From Parietaria judaica (lineage: Eukaryota > Streptophyta > Magnoliopsida > Rosales > Urticaceae), in assembly GCA_954871525.1 (NCBI GenBank), contig OX940868.1:23059056-23123055 (forward strand): a stretch of DNA of 64,000 bases, given 5' to 3'. The notes beneath the pieces were generated by a model. It made no database searches, had not been told where the DNA came from, and was given only the letters and a program-made list of their open reading frames with translations. Below, one piece after another: positions 46,001 through 58,136 of this stretch; position 1 is the first letter of the stretch; the number at the start of each line of letters is the position of its first letter. Made by a program: the position numbers and the translations under genes.

Positions 46001-47488
46001 TCCATTTCATTAATTCATCAAGGCCTAAAAACACAACATTAATTATTCTACTTACTTTCTTTTTGTTTGAAATTTCACGTTGATTGTCACGTAGTAATAG
46101 AGTAAAGTAATCAAATTTATATGATCAATCATGCAATGTTGACATGCATGATTAGGTCTTAATTAATTCGGAAATGTACTAACCGGAACTGCTTCGAATG
46201 GGGCAACCTCTGCTTCATGCTCTTGTTCCCCTCGGCAATGTCGTCCACGTCGTACAGCATCGACGAGTCTGACGGCAGCTCGAGCCCTCTCTTCCGCCAC
46301 GCCGCCACGAGCACCGCTGCAATCTGCGTCAGCGGGCTTCCGACCAGCTTCTTGAAGCGGTACCGCTTCGTCCCAGCGAGGAACACGAAAAGACCGGCCA
46401 CGATCGCGCAGGCGCAGATCCCGTAGCCCCACTCGCGTCCCACGTTGTCCTGGATGTACACGAGCACGGTCACGGCAGCGAGCGAGCCGATGCTGATGAA
46501 GAAGAAGAACCAGCTGAAGAACTTGGTCATCTCTTTCTTCTCCTTCTTGTCGGAGTCGTCGAACTGGTCCGACCCGAACCCCGAAACGCTCGACTTGAGG
46601 CCGCCGGTGCCGAGCGCGGTCATGTAGAGCGCGAGGTAAAGCACCGTCAGCTGCACGCCGTTGGCCGGCACGCACTGGTCCGCCGTGCATTTCGGGGGCC
46701 GGAGGCTTGGGACTATCGTGGAGATAGTCAATATAGTCACTCCCTAATAGCAATAAAGGAAGCATAATTTATAATTAGCTGAACTAATATATGCAACCCA
46801 TATATAGTGTCATATTTGATTTAAGAAACTTACAGAAGCTTGAACAGTGGCGAATATGGCGATGGTAAGATACCTATATAACAAATTCGTGAAAAGAAAA
46901 ATGTCAAAAATTATACTTTTAAAGGATTCTATGATCAAACAAATTAAACATTAATATCATCATCACTGATTCATATCTTATATGTTCAAACGTATACAAG
47001 GTTGAACTTTCGTGACAAACTAATATAAGTTAATTGATTACTTACTTATTATATCTTTTGAGTCAAAGTTTGAGCACACTAAACGACAAAGTAGCTAGTT
47101 CTCAGAAACGGACCTGCCGAGGAAGGTGTCGGCGATGAAGCCGCCGAGGAGGCAGAGCATGAAGGAGGTGCCCATGAAGTTGGTGACGGTATTGGCTGAC
47201 GTGGCATTGCCGAGATGCATGGTGGCGGTCAGGTACGTCACCATGTTCACCGCTATTCCCAGCGTGGTCAGCCTCTCCATGGCCTCGCCGCCTGCTCAAA
47301 TATATTATCATCAGAACTTACTATATATGGAAACAACGTTGATCACGCGGGAAATAGAAAGATAAAAGACCTAGGATCATGGCGGCGGCCGCCCAGCCGC
47401 CGGAGCGGTGGCGGTCGGCGGGGCGGCCCTTGTAGTCCCACGCATCCGGGAGGAAGTTCCCATGTGTTTGGGGGAGATCACTGCCCAT
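43023..47488 (-). CDS. NPF6: NRT1/PTR family 6 (NRT1.1-like) transporter, 5 exons
   Basis: A proton-coupled MFS transporter of the nitrate/peptide family, normally at the plasma membrane. Exons on the minus strand are 47488-47371, 47291-47114, 46873-46834, 46743-46184 and 43893-43023. The total is 1,767 nt, giving 588 aa, the typical NPF size. The start is MGSDLPQTHGNFLPDAWDYKG. The proton-coupling ExxER motif is EAMER (42-46). Thr102 in RYLTIAIF corresponds to the phosphorylated Thr101 of Arabidopsis NRT1.1, and Lys162 in GTGGLKSSVSG to its Lys164. Further landmarks are SGFGSDQFDD, GTKRYRFKKLVGSP, YIGQLDFFLRECPKGMK and the C-terminal WYVYKEKRLAEEGIELEDVD, very close to NRT1.1. At the NRT1.1 nitrate-binding His356 position this protein has Tyr353 (FWTVYAQ), so substrate preference may differ. 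Intron 4 is 2,290 bp and holds a hAT-like element. The family is certain; 6.3-clade placement is likely. Confidence 0.94.
45091..45649. mobile_element. hAT-like non-autonomous element inside NPF6 intron 4
   Basis: 559 bp with imperfect 14-bp terminal inverted repeats, taggggtggtaatt and (inverted) taggggtagcaatt, 12 of 14 matching. Flanking 8-mers cttctagt and cttgtggt match at 6 of 8. The ends carry repeated 'acacgatt', 'acacgaac' and 'gggtctg' motifs in inverted arrangement. The core is AT-rich and no transposase is present. It lies well away from both splice sites. Confidence 0.65.
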
Positions 47489-47586
47489 TTCCTTGGATTT
47501 TTAATATAAAGTAATATTGGTGTCACAAATTTATAACGTCTTTGAGAGAGAGAGAGAGGGTGTTTGTGGTTGGCATAAGGGTGGGG

Positions 47587-47597
47587 TTTATATATAG
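47587..47597 (-). promoter_or_regulatory. TATA box of the NPF6-like gene
   Basis: Minus-strand ctatataaa-type motif (plus 'tttatatatag') about 100 bp upstream of the ATG at 47488, followed by a GA/CT-rich leader (47545-47560). Confidence 0.5.
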
Positions 47598-49845
47598 TGG
47601 CTTCGCATTGGTTAACACGGCTTTGTTTATTATTTGTGTGGCTTAGGTGTCCCTTCATTAATTATATTATATACATGTACGAATAAAGACAATGGATCAT
47701 TGTATATTTATATACTTATTATATTTATTTATACACTTACTACAAACGTATAAGAAGACGCACCACCAACCAATTTTATTTAGTTTAGTGGTAATTCAAC
47801 CACATGCTTTTTTTTTTTACATTTTCAAGACGTCACACATTTAAATTTCATAGGACACAAATAGTTACGGGTTCACAACCCGTGAGATACAAATGTATAC
47901 CCCTTTTAGATGTTGTAACGTCACATCTTCTTATTAATTAATATATCTAATAATACGAGAGTGTACTAAGCTTGACCAACTGGAGGGGAACTTCCGATCT
48001 TAATACACTACCCAAATCAAGTTATGGTACAATAATACTGTCATTTTTTGTTTTTCATATAAGCGATTTACGGATAGTTCTATCTAAACGAGTGCAAAGA
48101 AATTATATGATGTGCCGGATAATGCGACTCATGTATAGGTAAGTTTGATGGGGATACATTTCAGTAAAAATAAAGAAGAGCAACAATACATACACATGAG
48201 AGCAACAATTTTTCTGGGAATTTGAAAAAGAATTAGAAACATATATGTCTTCTATGAATCTTCCCTTCTGATCATCTCGATCAGTTCAGAGATCAACAGT
48301 AGTTCATATGTCCACTATAGTATCTTCAAGTTCAACAATTCAGATTGATTAAATCTTCTTTTTAAGCCTTGTATACTATTTATATATATGTTGAACGTAG
48401 ACATCTTATCAGTATATATATATATGCCGTTCACTAAATGACATGTGTTGTATACATGACTGATGATGAGTACGAATGTCGTTCACTGATGCCATGTGTC
48501 GTATAGATATTAGTCAACTATCATTTTTGTTCTTCTCCTAAATTATAATGCAATATTTTAATATTAAATCGTGCGCACATTTTCCAACTTCATGGCTCAT
48601 GCGCATCATTGAGACGGCAAATTATAGACTACATTATCCTCCAAGTACTGATTAGCCAGTAAATTGAATAATAATAAGGATTCTAAATTGGACTTATGCT
48701 AGTTAACCTACCATTAATTATATATTATCAATTTTCCTAGCCAGTTATATATATATACTTGTTAATTTCCAAAAGTATACCCATGTCTGACAAAGACTGC
48801 TAATTAGGTCTACATTATTGAATATATAGTTGGTCACATATTGTTTTTGGATTATACATGGTTGCACTAATTAACGTAAATGAAGCAAGAAATTAGTAGT
48901 GTGAACTTATTGTTTGATGAGCTTTAAGATTTCAGTGTTGGTTTGCATGAAATAGTGAGTATATATAGTTGAGACTTGAGATCTCTCAGTCATGTTCATG
49001 AATTGATGGAGACCCTACTTGAGTTGAACAGAGCAAATATATATGAGATTTTGCTTCAGCCACTCAGCTTCAGGATATGATTGAATCATGCAAGTTGAAA
49101 GCTGTGAGCATTAAATGATCACTTCTAAATTATTGAAACACGCCTCATTCATTGAGTTCCAGCATTTAATATTTTTGAACATATAATTTGTCTTGATAAC
49201 TTGTATATTGTTTTAAGATGAACCAATAAATTTGTGATTGAATTCTTAAATAATAAACCCCTTATATAATGTAAATTTGGAAATAAATTTGAGCAAACAG
49301 AAATGTATGTCGTATTATAATATGATATGAGGGGTCAAAGTGAAGCAGTGATATAAGAATAGTTCTATTAATCGCCGTGATTGCGATTACCAGAAAAACG
49401 GTAGCCAAGAAATAGAGGAATAACAAAAATATATATTAATTTAGACGAAGAAAGACCATAATATAGTGCTGTCGAAAAGGACATGATGTATGTACAAATA
49501 TGTAACGTGCAAATAACGCATTCCGAGTCCTAAAACTTTGACACCATATATTCATTTCACATTTTGCTTATTGAAATTCCACGAAAGAGTTGAGATTAAT
49601 GTTGATTACAACTTACAAGACTTACAGTTACGTGCAAACTTATATTACTGCTAATCTTATTTATTTATTTATTTATTTATTTCTAATTATTGTTCACGTG
49701 TCATGATTTATTGTCCCCAAGTCCATTTTGTTTGTAATTACACTAAAATATTGTAATGATTGTTATCTGATGGGTTTATTTATTCCATTGACTAATCAAG
49801 AATATATTCGGATAAATCAAATTTTGGTTTCGGATTTTATTCTAT
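47598..49845. other. Intergenic region upstream of NPF6
   Basis: No gene is seen. A small imperfect direct repeat (tgccgttcactaaatgacatg / tgtcgttcactgatgccatg) with a period of about 53 bp lies at 48425-48510. A TTTA tract lies near 49660-49682. Confidence 0.5.
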
Positions 49846-50440
49846 CACTAATAGAAATAACATTTTCATCCACTCTCAAATAAGTTATTGCAAATTCAAA
49901 TGAGTTGCTAAAAAAAATTTGTCACTAAAAAATCAGTTCCTAAATTTAGTAGAAATTAATACCTAGTGTCTAAAGAAACATTTTTCAACTAAAAATTTTT
50001 AGTTGTCATTCGTGCTATTAGCAATTACGAAAACTAAAATATCTCCATAAATATAAATTTCCGGCCATTTTTTTGCCGGAAAAAGAAATCAACAACTGAA
50101 TTATCAGTTTTGAAAAAACTTTTCGGTGTGCATATTAGCAACTGAAAAATCAATTTCCTAAATAATAAAAGTCATGGCCATTTTTTCCGTCAGAAAATTG
50201 GAATCAACAATTGAAAAATCAGTTTTAGGAACTTTCCTATATGAATTTTAGCTACTGAAAAATCAATTTCCAAATTAGATTTTCGGCCATTATCAACGGA
50301 AAAATCCGTATTTAAAGATTGACGTACAATTCAGCAACTGATTAATCAGTTACTGAAACTTTTCGATGCATAATTGAAAACCGAATATTCAATTGTTAAA
50401 TGGACATTCCATCATTTAATAAATAATCAATTGCTATAAA
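49846..50440. mobile_element. Possible CACTA-type end with subterminal repeats
   Basis: Begins 'cactaatagaaataa', similar to a CACTA terminal repeat. About 500 bp follow of degenerate repeats: 'gcaactgaaaaatcaatttcc', 'cggccattttttccg', 'aatcagttttaggaac' and the like, repeated roughly every 100-110 bp. This is typical of CACTA subterminal regions. No opposite end or transposase was found. Confidence 0.35.
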
Positions 50441-51099
50441 CAAGAACGTGAAATTTTAATATACTTTTTTCTTTTGTTATCATAAAGAATAAAAAAATTA
50501 ATTGATTCCTAAAATAGTCTTGAACCATTAATTAAATATAAAAAACTTGTCAAAAAAACTTAGCATTTAACCGAACACGCACTTCACATATAACATAGAT
50601 AACATATTAGCTAAAAACTAGATAAAATAGTTTGAACTTTCATAACGCAGTCAAAGTTGAAGTCGAATTTATAAACTTAAAAGCTGGATTTAACTCACGC
50701 AAAAACGCTTTGAATTTATCATCTCTACGCTTCGATCGACGTAACTTTGCTTTCAATCTTTCTAACTCATTTTGCATATCATGATAGCCTTAACTGCCAT
50801 TTTCGGATGTCGCGCGTTAAGATGATCCATTTTATTCAAAGTAGGCCCAAATATGTATCCTAATCTGACTCATTGTTTTATCTCTAACACGAATACCCGC
50901 ACTGAATTTTTTTTCTTTCTATTTTTTGGTTTAGTGCATGTGTAAGCTCAATATCCAGTCGCAGGGCTTATTAGGTACTGAAAGGATGTGGTAGCATGTG
51001 ACATATTGAGGACTGAACTTATAATTTAAGAACTTTTCTTTATATTTGTAATTTGAAAACATGTATGATTTAAAGTTTATTTGAATGAAAATTTGAGCT
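50441..51099. other. Spacer, possibly including an eroded LTR
   Basis: No gene is seen. The last few hundred bases could be the 5' LTR of the element at 51151, because they end in 'ctacatca' directly before a primer-binding site. The left boundary is not visible. Confidence 0.35.
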
Positions 51100-52500
51100 T
51101 GAAAGCTTACCAGAAATATTCATTGACTTTATATTGTTCGGGCTACATCAGTTGGTATCAGAGCCACTCGTTTCTGTGTAGAGGCACCGATGGAACGAGC
51201 CGTTTGCGACGCTTTCGTATAGGATATGGTGAGACGAGAAGAGGTCGACGAATTTCATGCTCAAGTGGAATCGCTGATCCGTCAGATGACTGCGATGATG
51301 TAGAATCAAATGGAGCAACGACGCTGAGACGAGTCCGACACCGATGACCGAGCAAACCTGTTCGGGCAGAATTTTTGCGGTTACGGTCACGCGATGCGTC
51401 GACGTGAGGCGGTCTCAGAAGATGGGTAATGGGTAGCGGCGTTCTAGGAGGCTATCCCGGAGTACGACAAAATGACGTACGATAAGGCGGAACACGGCGA
51501 GGCCGTGTACGACGAGTCGATTTACAGCGAGATGGAGTGTGACGAACCCGTGTACGATGATTTGGAGAACGGTGAAGCCATGTACGATGAATCCGACGAT
51601 GAAGCCATATGCGACGATATTGTTTTGGTGTCAAGCAAGGTCACCGAAGCGGTCGAACCAAGTGAGTCCGTTGGCGTGATGGTTGCGATGACCGTGGCAA
51701 ACATGTCCAACCCGAAAAACAAAAAGCGATTTGATTTTCAATTTGCGGGAACCGGTTAATGCCGGAGTATGTAGAGCGAGTTTGAGAACGACACTCAAGC
51801 TCGAAGGAGGCTACACATGACAAAAATCGGAGAAACGACACGAGCAAGGCGGACAAAGAAGAATTTTTGGAGGCATCACGTTTTGTCGCCGGGAGGTTAC
51901 ATGCAAGGAAGTAATTTTACTGCGACGACTTTGGCGACGGTACGAGCGCAGTGATGGCAGCGGAGACACCAGACGAGCCAACGGTCAAAATTCAAGGACG
52001 AATTTTATTGACTTCGGGAGAAATGATGGAGCACACAAGTCTTGGGAATCTATATCGTGCATGAATATGCATGAGTTATTCATTCCCCTTATAGCTTTAT
52101 ACGTCTTTTATTTACTTGATTGTGTCATTAATATAGTTGATTGTATATTGAGTACATTTATTTCCCTTTTTTATGTTTTTATTCAATTGCTCTAATTTGG
52201 AAAGATTAGATAACACGTTAAGGTCTTCTTGTTTCCTATATATTATGTATCCGAACCTTATGTATGGAGTTGAATATGATATAAAATTAAGCTTTTTGCT
52301 TGAGAAAGTCGAGTGTTATCTCGCAAAGACGTCTTCTTCGTGTTCTTCATAGTCCGGTCTACATCAGTTGGTATCAGAGCTAACCGTTTCTGCATAGATG
52401 GCGCCGAAGAAACGGATCGTTCAAGATTCATTCGTAGATGTTATTAAGCTCTGTATAGAAATATGGAAACTATAGTTCCGTGACAAGTAAGTTAGTTCAA
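51100..52500 (+). mobile_element. Decayed LTR retrotransposon, two PBS copies in tandem
   Basis: Two primer-binding sites for initiator tRNA-Met (tggtatcagagc) lie at 51153-51164 and 52369-52380. Each follows 'ctacatcagt', as expected after an LTR ending in CA. Sequences after both sites are alike (cgtttctg...tag...gcaccga/gcgccga...aacg), so they are copies of one family. Between them is a broken gag-like frame and no pol. The arrangement LTR-PBS-gag remnant-LTR-PBS suggests a collapsed tandem or recombined pair. Confidence 0.65.
51226..51759 (+). pseudogene. Gag-like reading frame with in-frame stops
   Basis: One frame runs MVRREEVDEFHAQVESLIRQ... to ...PKNKKRFDFQFAGTG but is interrupted by stops near 51301, 51325, 51427 and 51451. 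The second half, from about 51472, is open for 95 codons and very acidic, with a loose repeat of the form GEAVYDES / GEAMYDES / DEPVYDD. It lies just after a primer-binding site, the position of gag. I recognise no nucleocapsid zinc knuckle, and the exact retrotransposon family is unknown. Confidence 0.5.
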
Positions 52501-55303
52501 TCCCGAAGTCTTTCTATAGACTCAAAATCGATGCCGTCAAATTTAATGTATTTTTTTATTTTGCGCTTTCGAAATTACTATTTAATGCTTCACTGAAATT
52601 TTTAATTTATTTTATATTTCATTTGATTTTGAAGTTCTAGCTACACCAGTAGTTATAATATATATATAAAAAAATCTTACTGTGAGTTGCTTCAATGTTG
52701 ACTTGATTGAGATTCATGTGTGCTCTGTAAGACATAGAACCTCTCTTTTACTAGGGAAGAAACACAATATTTATATTTACATTGTTTGTACCAATTGTTT
52801 GAAGAGTAGAGAAAACAATTTGTCTATAATATTCTTATAATATTCCATTGTCTCGTGTAATTGTAGTTCATGGAAACTGGAAAAACTTCTAATTAATATT
52901 AAGATTCATCTTTAATTGTCTTAGAGCTATTTCGTGTGATGTACTGCCTTGTCTAACGTGATAATAAGGTCTTTTTTGGATGTGCTATTGAACACTATGC
53001 CCAACTTTCATTCAATTAAAATCCAATGCAAAATGAACTAAAACGACATAAACTATGAGAGTGATTACTTTTTAACTTGATTTTATACATTTGAACTTTT
53101 TCATGAGATTCGAGTATATTATGCGAGATTTCAAACCTCTATTTTTAAATAAAAAAAATTAAACTCTATCTTATTTAGAGATACTATCACAAAATGAACT
53201 ATGTGGTTGGATTTTTGTGATGGTTTGATAATAAACCAAGAACCATATGTAACGAATGAAAGCACGTGATAGATCGCAATTGAGTGTAATTATAAGTTCG
53301 TGGCTTGTGACGAATTCAAACTGCCATGGCACAATGTGAGTCATAAACAGATAAAACTTCAAAGCATTTAAACGTTTAATTCAAGGAAAAAATTTCACCG
53401 TGTTTGTCTTATTCGGTATTAAACTATTTATAATATGTCAGTAACCATAAAATAATTTGTCCTATTTATCTATATATTTGTGCGCCATTGCATGATATAA
53501 TGTGTAAAAAAAAAATATGTTCATTATAATTGATTAATGTGGTTGATAATTGATATAGCTTGCGCACTCGGTCAGCATATATATAAGCCAGCCCAACCCT
53601 GCCATGGAATACGTTATGCCAATCTACATTAATAAACCTACCGATTAAACTCGGAGGTTATAAATTATTAAATCGGCGTGATTATATATATATATATATA
53701 TATATTGTGTTATCATTTAGTTATTAATTTTTTTTTTAAATTTATGATCAATAATTTTAGTCAGGCAAAAGTTTGAGATACAAATGGGAAATTTAACCTT
53801 TGTTAAAAATTATATAATTTCCAGTCCCGAACATGATAAATTAATAATCTGATAAAAGTATAAAATAATTATTTTATTAAAAAATACTAGGTCTCACTTG
53901 AAAAATAAATAATTTATAGTGTACAAAAAATTATTAATTAAGTGGTAAATTTTAAGGTCTTTGTAAGTTATTTTTGGAATTCACGTTTTATAGAAGTTCT
54001 TCCAGAGTTAAATATCAAATGAAAAATTGATTGTTCTATATTTTACCGGGTAACAAGTTTACCGAAACTTAAAAAATAATAATAAATGTTTACTAACATG
54101 TAAATTACCAACCATATTGTACGGGCAAACCGTTAACCAACGTTTTTTAAAATCTATAATTACAATATCTAAATAAAATTTATAACTGCAATTTGATATA
54201 ATTATATTTAATAAATAATGGGAATAAAACCATTATTGTTTATTTCTCTATTCCTCCACGTTTTTGCTTCTTTCCTTTTTTTTTTCTTTTCTCTCTCTAT
54301 GTTTTCTTCTTCTTGCAGGAAGGTTGATTGACAAGTCAGAGAGTTGGACATATCGATTATCGAAGACATGCCATCGGCAAATCGGGATTTTTTATAACCT
54401 TTGTTCTAACTTCTATCTATCATAACTCTATATTGTAAATCAAAGCTCTTGTTGTGGTAGTAACTTGGTATTAATATTTATAAATAAAAAATAAAATAAA
54501 AATCATTAGAGTTTATACTTTATAGTTTATATCATCAAGTTTAAATACTATTTTAGCATGAAATTACCATTATTTACGATCACCAACGTGAATCCTTATA
54601 ACTCCGATAAGTTTGTACATAGCTCTACGTATGAAGTCAATGTAAAGAATTTATGAGAAAATAAATGATCTTTTTTTTTATACAAATCCTGTAATAAATT
54701 AAAACAGTAACTTTTATACCCTTTATTCAATTAAAATTATATACATCCCTTACATAATTTTGTAACTAAAAAGTAAATTTCACTATTATGTTACTCTCTG
54801 ACATTTACTTTGTATCAGTTTGCTTTCAAATTTATTTTTGTATTAATTTACCCTTAAACTTATCATTATGCATAAGTCGGCCCCCTGTTTTTTTTTTTTT
54901 TTTCTTTTCTATAAACTCATTCCTTGAACTTATCACTATTTATCAATTTACCCCATAAAATTATCATTGTATATCAATTTTCACTTTTTATTATTATTTT
55001 ATATTAGAATGCCCTCTTCTGTTACAGTTTTACCGATCCGATAATATTTAAAGAATAGTTTTTAGATAACTAAACATTAACCCCTCAAAGGGGTAATATG
55101 ATAAAAAAATTATATGTCATGCTAATTTAAAATAAAGTTGAGGGACAATTTGATAGAGTGTATTGGTTTATATGTACTCTTAAAAAAGGCTATCACATGT
55201 CTATTGATCTAAATTAAGAGAATTATTACTCTTTATATGAAATTACCCCCTCGAACTTTTTTGCATTAAGAGAATTATCACTCTTTACATGAAATTACCC
55301 CCT
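52501..55303. other. Gene-free AT-rich region
   Basis: No gene is seen. It contains an AT microsatellite near 53684-53705. Around 54780-54990 there is a repeated theme (tcaatttacccc, cttatcattatgca). Near 55205-55300 an approximately 54-bp unit (aagagaattat.actcttta.atgaaattaccccct) occurs twice in tandem. Confidence 0.5.
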
Positions 55304-55334
55304 ATGTTTCAATATGGCTATTTGGTGCAATTTC
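55304..55334. repeat. Orphan right terminus of the Mutator-like family
   Basis: 'atgtttcaatatggctattt' and the following 'ggtgcaatttc' are identical to the right end of copy 2 (near 60563-60593) but lie just outside its left end. This is a remnant of another family member into whose edge copy 2 inserted, or the product of a local rearrangement. Confidence 0.6.
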
Positions 55335-56729
55335 TCTTAAAAGGGCTCGTAAGGATAATAGCCAATTTGAAACATAGATTTTGTAAAATAACTAAACTTT
55401 GGTTAATTTTGTAAACTAGCCAATTAACCATTTAAGTGAAATTTTAATTACATTCTTACCCTTAATTATTAAATACTAAATTAAAAATAAATAAAAATTA
55501 ACAACGTAATTTGTGGGTGATTAATCTGAAAAAAAAATAATTACATTAATTAAGAATAATCTCATTAATTAAGTATCTATATATTGATTGGAATTGTTAT
55601 TTATTTGGTAACAATAAATTTCAACCAATATTTGAATTTTAAAATATATATCTGTATATGCATGTATATTTTGGCGTTAAATAAGCATTAATTTGGGTAT
55701 TCATTATTTCAGTTCCTATTTTGTAGTCTAATATATTTTCTAAATTATTTATTATTTAAAAACAATTGACAATTGAAACCTAACCTCATAAACACGTCAA
55801 ATGACATGATTTGCATTAACGTGAATTAACAACGTAGACAAATATGTATGTTGCATTAACGTGAATTAGCAACGTGAATCAACGAACATTAACACAAATT
55901 TAGCATGCATTAACGTGAATTAAACCAAACATCAATGTGCATTAACATGAATTAACATCGTGGACGAATCTGTGTTTCATCGAAGTGAATTAGCAACGTG
56001 AATTAACGAACATTATGAACACGAGTTTTTTTTTTTTATCGGAGCAAGAATACTCGTCGTTGAGTAAAACATATTTGATAAAGTCATATTACAAACATTA
56101 ATATGAATTCCTTGATCAAATTAACTATATTACAAACATTAACGCATGTACATTTTATGAATGGTTTATGAATTGACTAACAAGTGGCAAACTAATATCA
56201 TGTACACCAAAATCAACACGCAATATCAGTAAGCAAAAATACATTTCAAAGTTCAAAAACAAAAATTGAATAGTTTTCTCTACATTCACAGGCAACAAAT
56301 GCACTCCTGAGTCTCGACGAATGACGATTTCAATCAATCCTCGGTCGGGGACTTGTTTTGACAAAACACTGCAAGAACCAACGATCAAACTATTAAGATA
56401 AACCTAAATAAACACGAATAATCCAAAATAAATACAAAACAAACAAGAATTAAAACGAATTAACACAATATTAACATGAATAAACTAGACGATAATAAGA
56501 CACTTTTTAACCCGTTAAATTATGTTAAACCATCAACAACAATGATTCAGAATTCAGAAACAAGAAACACATAAAAGCGTATCTTAACAGAGATATTAAT
56601 ATGAATCGACAGAAATCTGCCATGATTAAAGAACATTAAACAAGAATTAACACGAATATACAGTGTATTAAACGAGAACTTACAGTTTTTGCCATTTATT
56701 CCTTCACGAGTTCCACGTCGTTCGGAGGA

Positions 56730-56873
56730 GGCGACTTCAAGCGTAGCGACAAAGGCGAAGGACGGGGCGAATTCAAGCGTAGCTACGACGGCGAAGGACG
56801 GGATGACTTCAAGCGCAGCGACGACGGCGAAGAACGGGGCGACTTCAAGCATAGCGACGATGGTGAAGGACGG
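56730..56873. repeat. Four 36-bp tandem repeats, GC-rich
   Basis: Four consecutive 36-bp units of the form ggcgacttcaagcgtagcga followed by cgacggcgaaggacgg. Being 12 codons long, they keep a frame open; on the minus strand each reads about PSFAVVATLE(V/F)A. Two more units lie at 59960-60031, beyond the solo LTR. Confidence 0.85.
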
Positions 56874-56999
56874 GGCGACTCCATTGATGGCGTTCGGAGC
56901 TTGGCACGCGCAGAGGTGGTGAAAGCAGAGGTGAAGGTGAAGACGACGTCGTTCGGAGGAGGCGACTTCAAGCGTAACGACGACACCGAAGGACGGGGC

Positions 57000-58065
57000 T
57001 GTTGGAAATTGGATATAGCTCCGACGCCATTTATTGGAAATCGGATATACTAATATGCCAATTTACCTTGAAAAATAACGAAATAGCTTCGATTGCAAAT
57101 TCATTAAAAATACTTTTAACGTCCCATCCAAATTACCTCGAATATTCCGCTCTCATCAGTCCGTCCGGGTAACTTCAAAAATAATTTTAAGACGGAAAAG
57201 TTACACCGTAACAACGTACTGACATCGAGTAATTTGGATAAAGCGACCGGATAAATAATTGGTAATTTAATTATCACAATTAATTTCATAACAACATTAT
57301 TAAATCTAACGTCTATGGAAAATAAATAAATACAATAAAAGGAATTTTGCATTTATTGACCCAATGCATAAGGCCGTACCTCATTGACGACTTCCGGTTG
57401 TGCGTTCTGACTTTGGCAGGGCTCCGCCGATGCTGAGGGAAACTCCTGTGATCTTCCGGGATATTCTCCTGGATTCCTCGTACCGAAGCGTGGGCTTCGC
57501 CGGCAGGACTCCGTCGCAAAATTTAACTGGCGGTTCTTTTTAAGCTTCCGGAGAAAAATATCTCCTAAGCCAAACCAGAAGAGTGATCAGAAACAGAAAA
57601 CTCGCAGTCCCTAAAGAGAGAGGGAGAGCTCGAGTTTTTGCTCTGGGGAAAGGTGTGAAAAATGTGTAGAATGAGCTCCCTATTTATAGCCTTAGCCCGT
57701 AACCGAATTTGAGAAATTCACTCCCAAATTTCGAAATTATATATATTAAATATAATTAATTATCTTAATCCAAAGGTTTAGATTCATTCTCATCTAAATC
57801 CAATGGATATAATTAATTAGGGATTTAATTAAATAAGAAAGACTTGGTAAAATAAAAAACCAATCTTATCATCTTATTTAAATATAATTCGAATATATAT
57901 ATTTAATTTTGAAAATAATTATTAAATATAATTAATTATCCTAATCCAAAGGTTTAGATTCAATCTTATCTAAATCCAATGGATATAATTAATTAGGGAT
58001 TTAATTAAATAAGAAAGACTTGGTAAAATCAAAAACCAATCTTATCTACTTATTTAAATTTCGAA

Positions 58066-58136
<71 letters not shown>

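Noticed and set aside
56155..56388. 77-aa minus-strand ORF (VPDRGLIEIVIRRDSGVHLL...) as a gene
   Set aside because: It begins without an ATG, sits inside a Mutator-like element and looks at most like one captured exon with a ttgcag acceptor; I could not identify a source.
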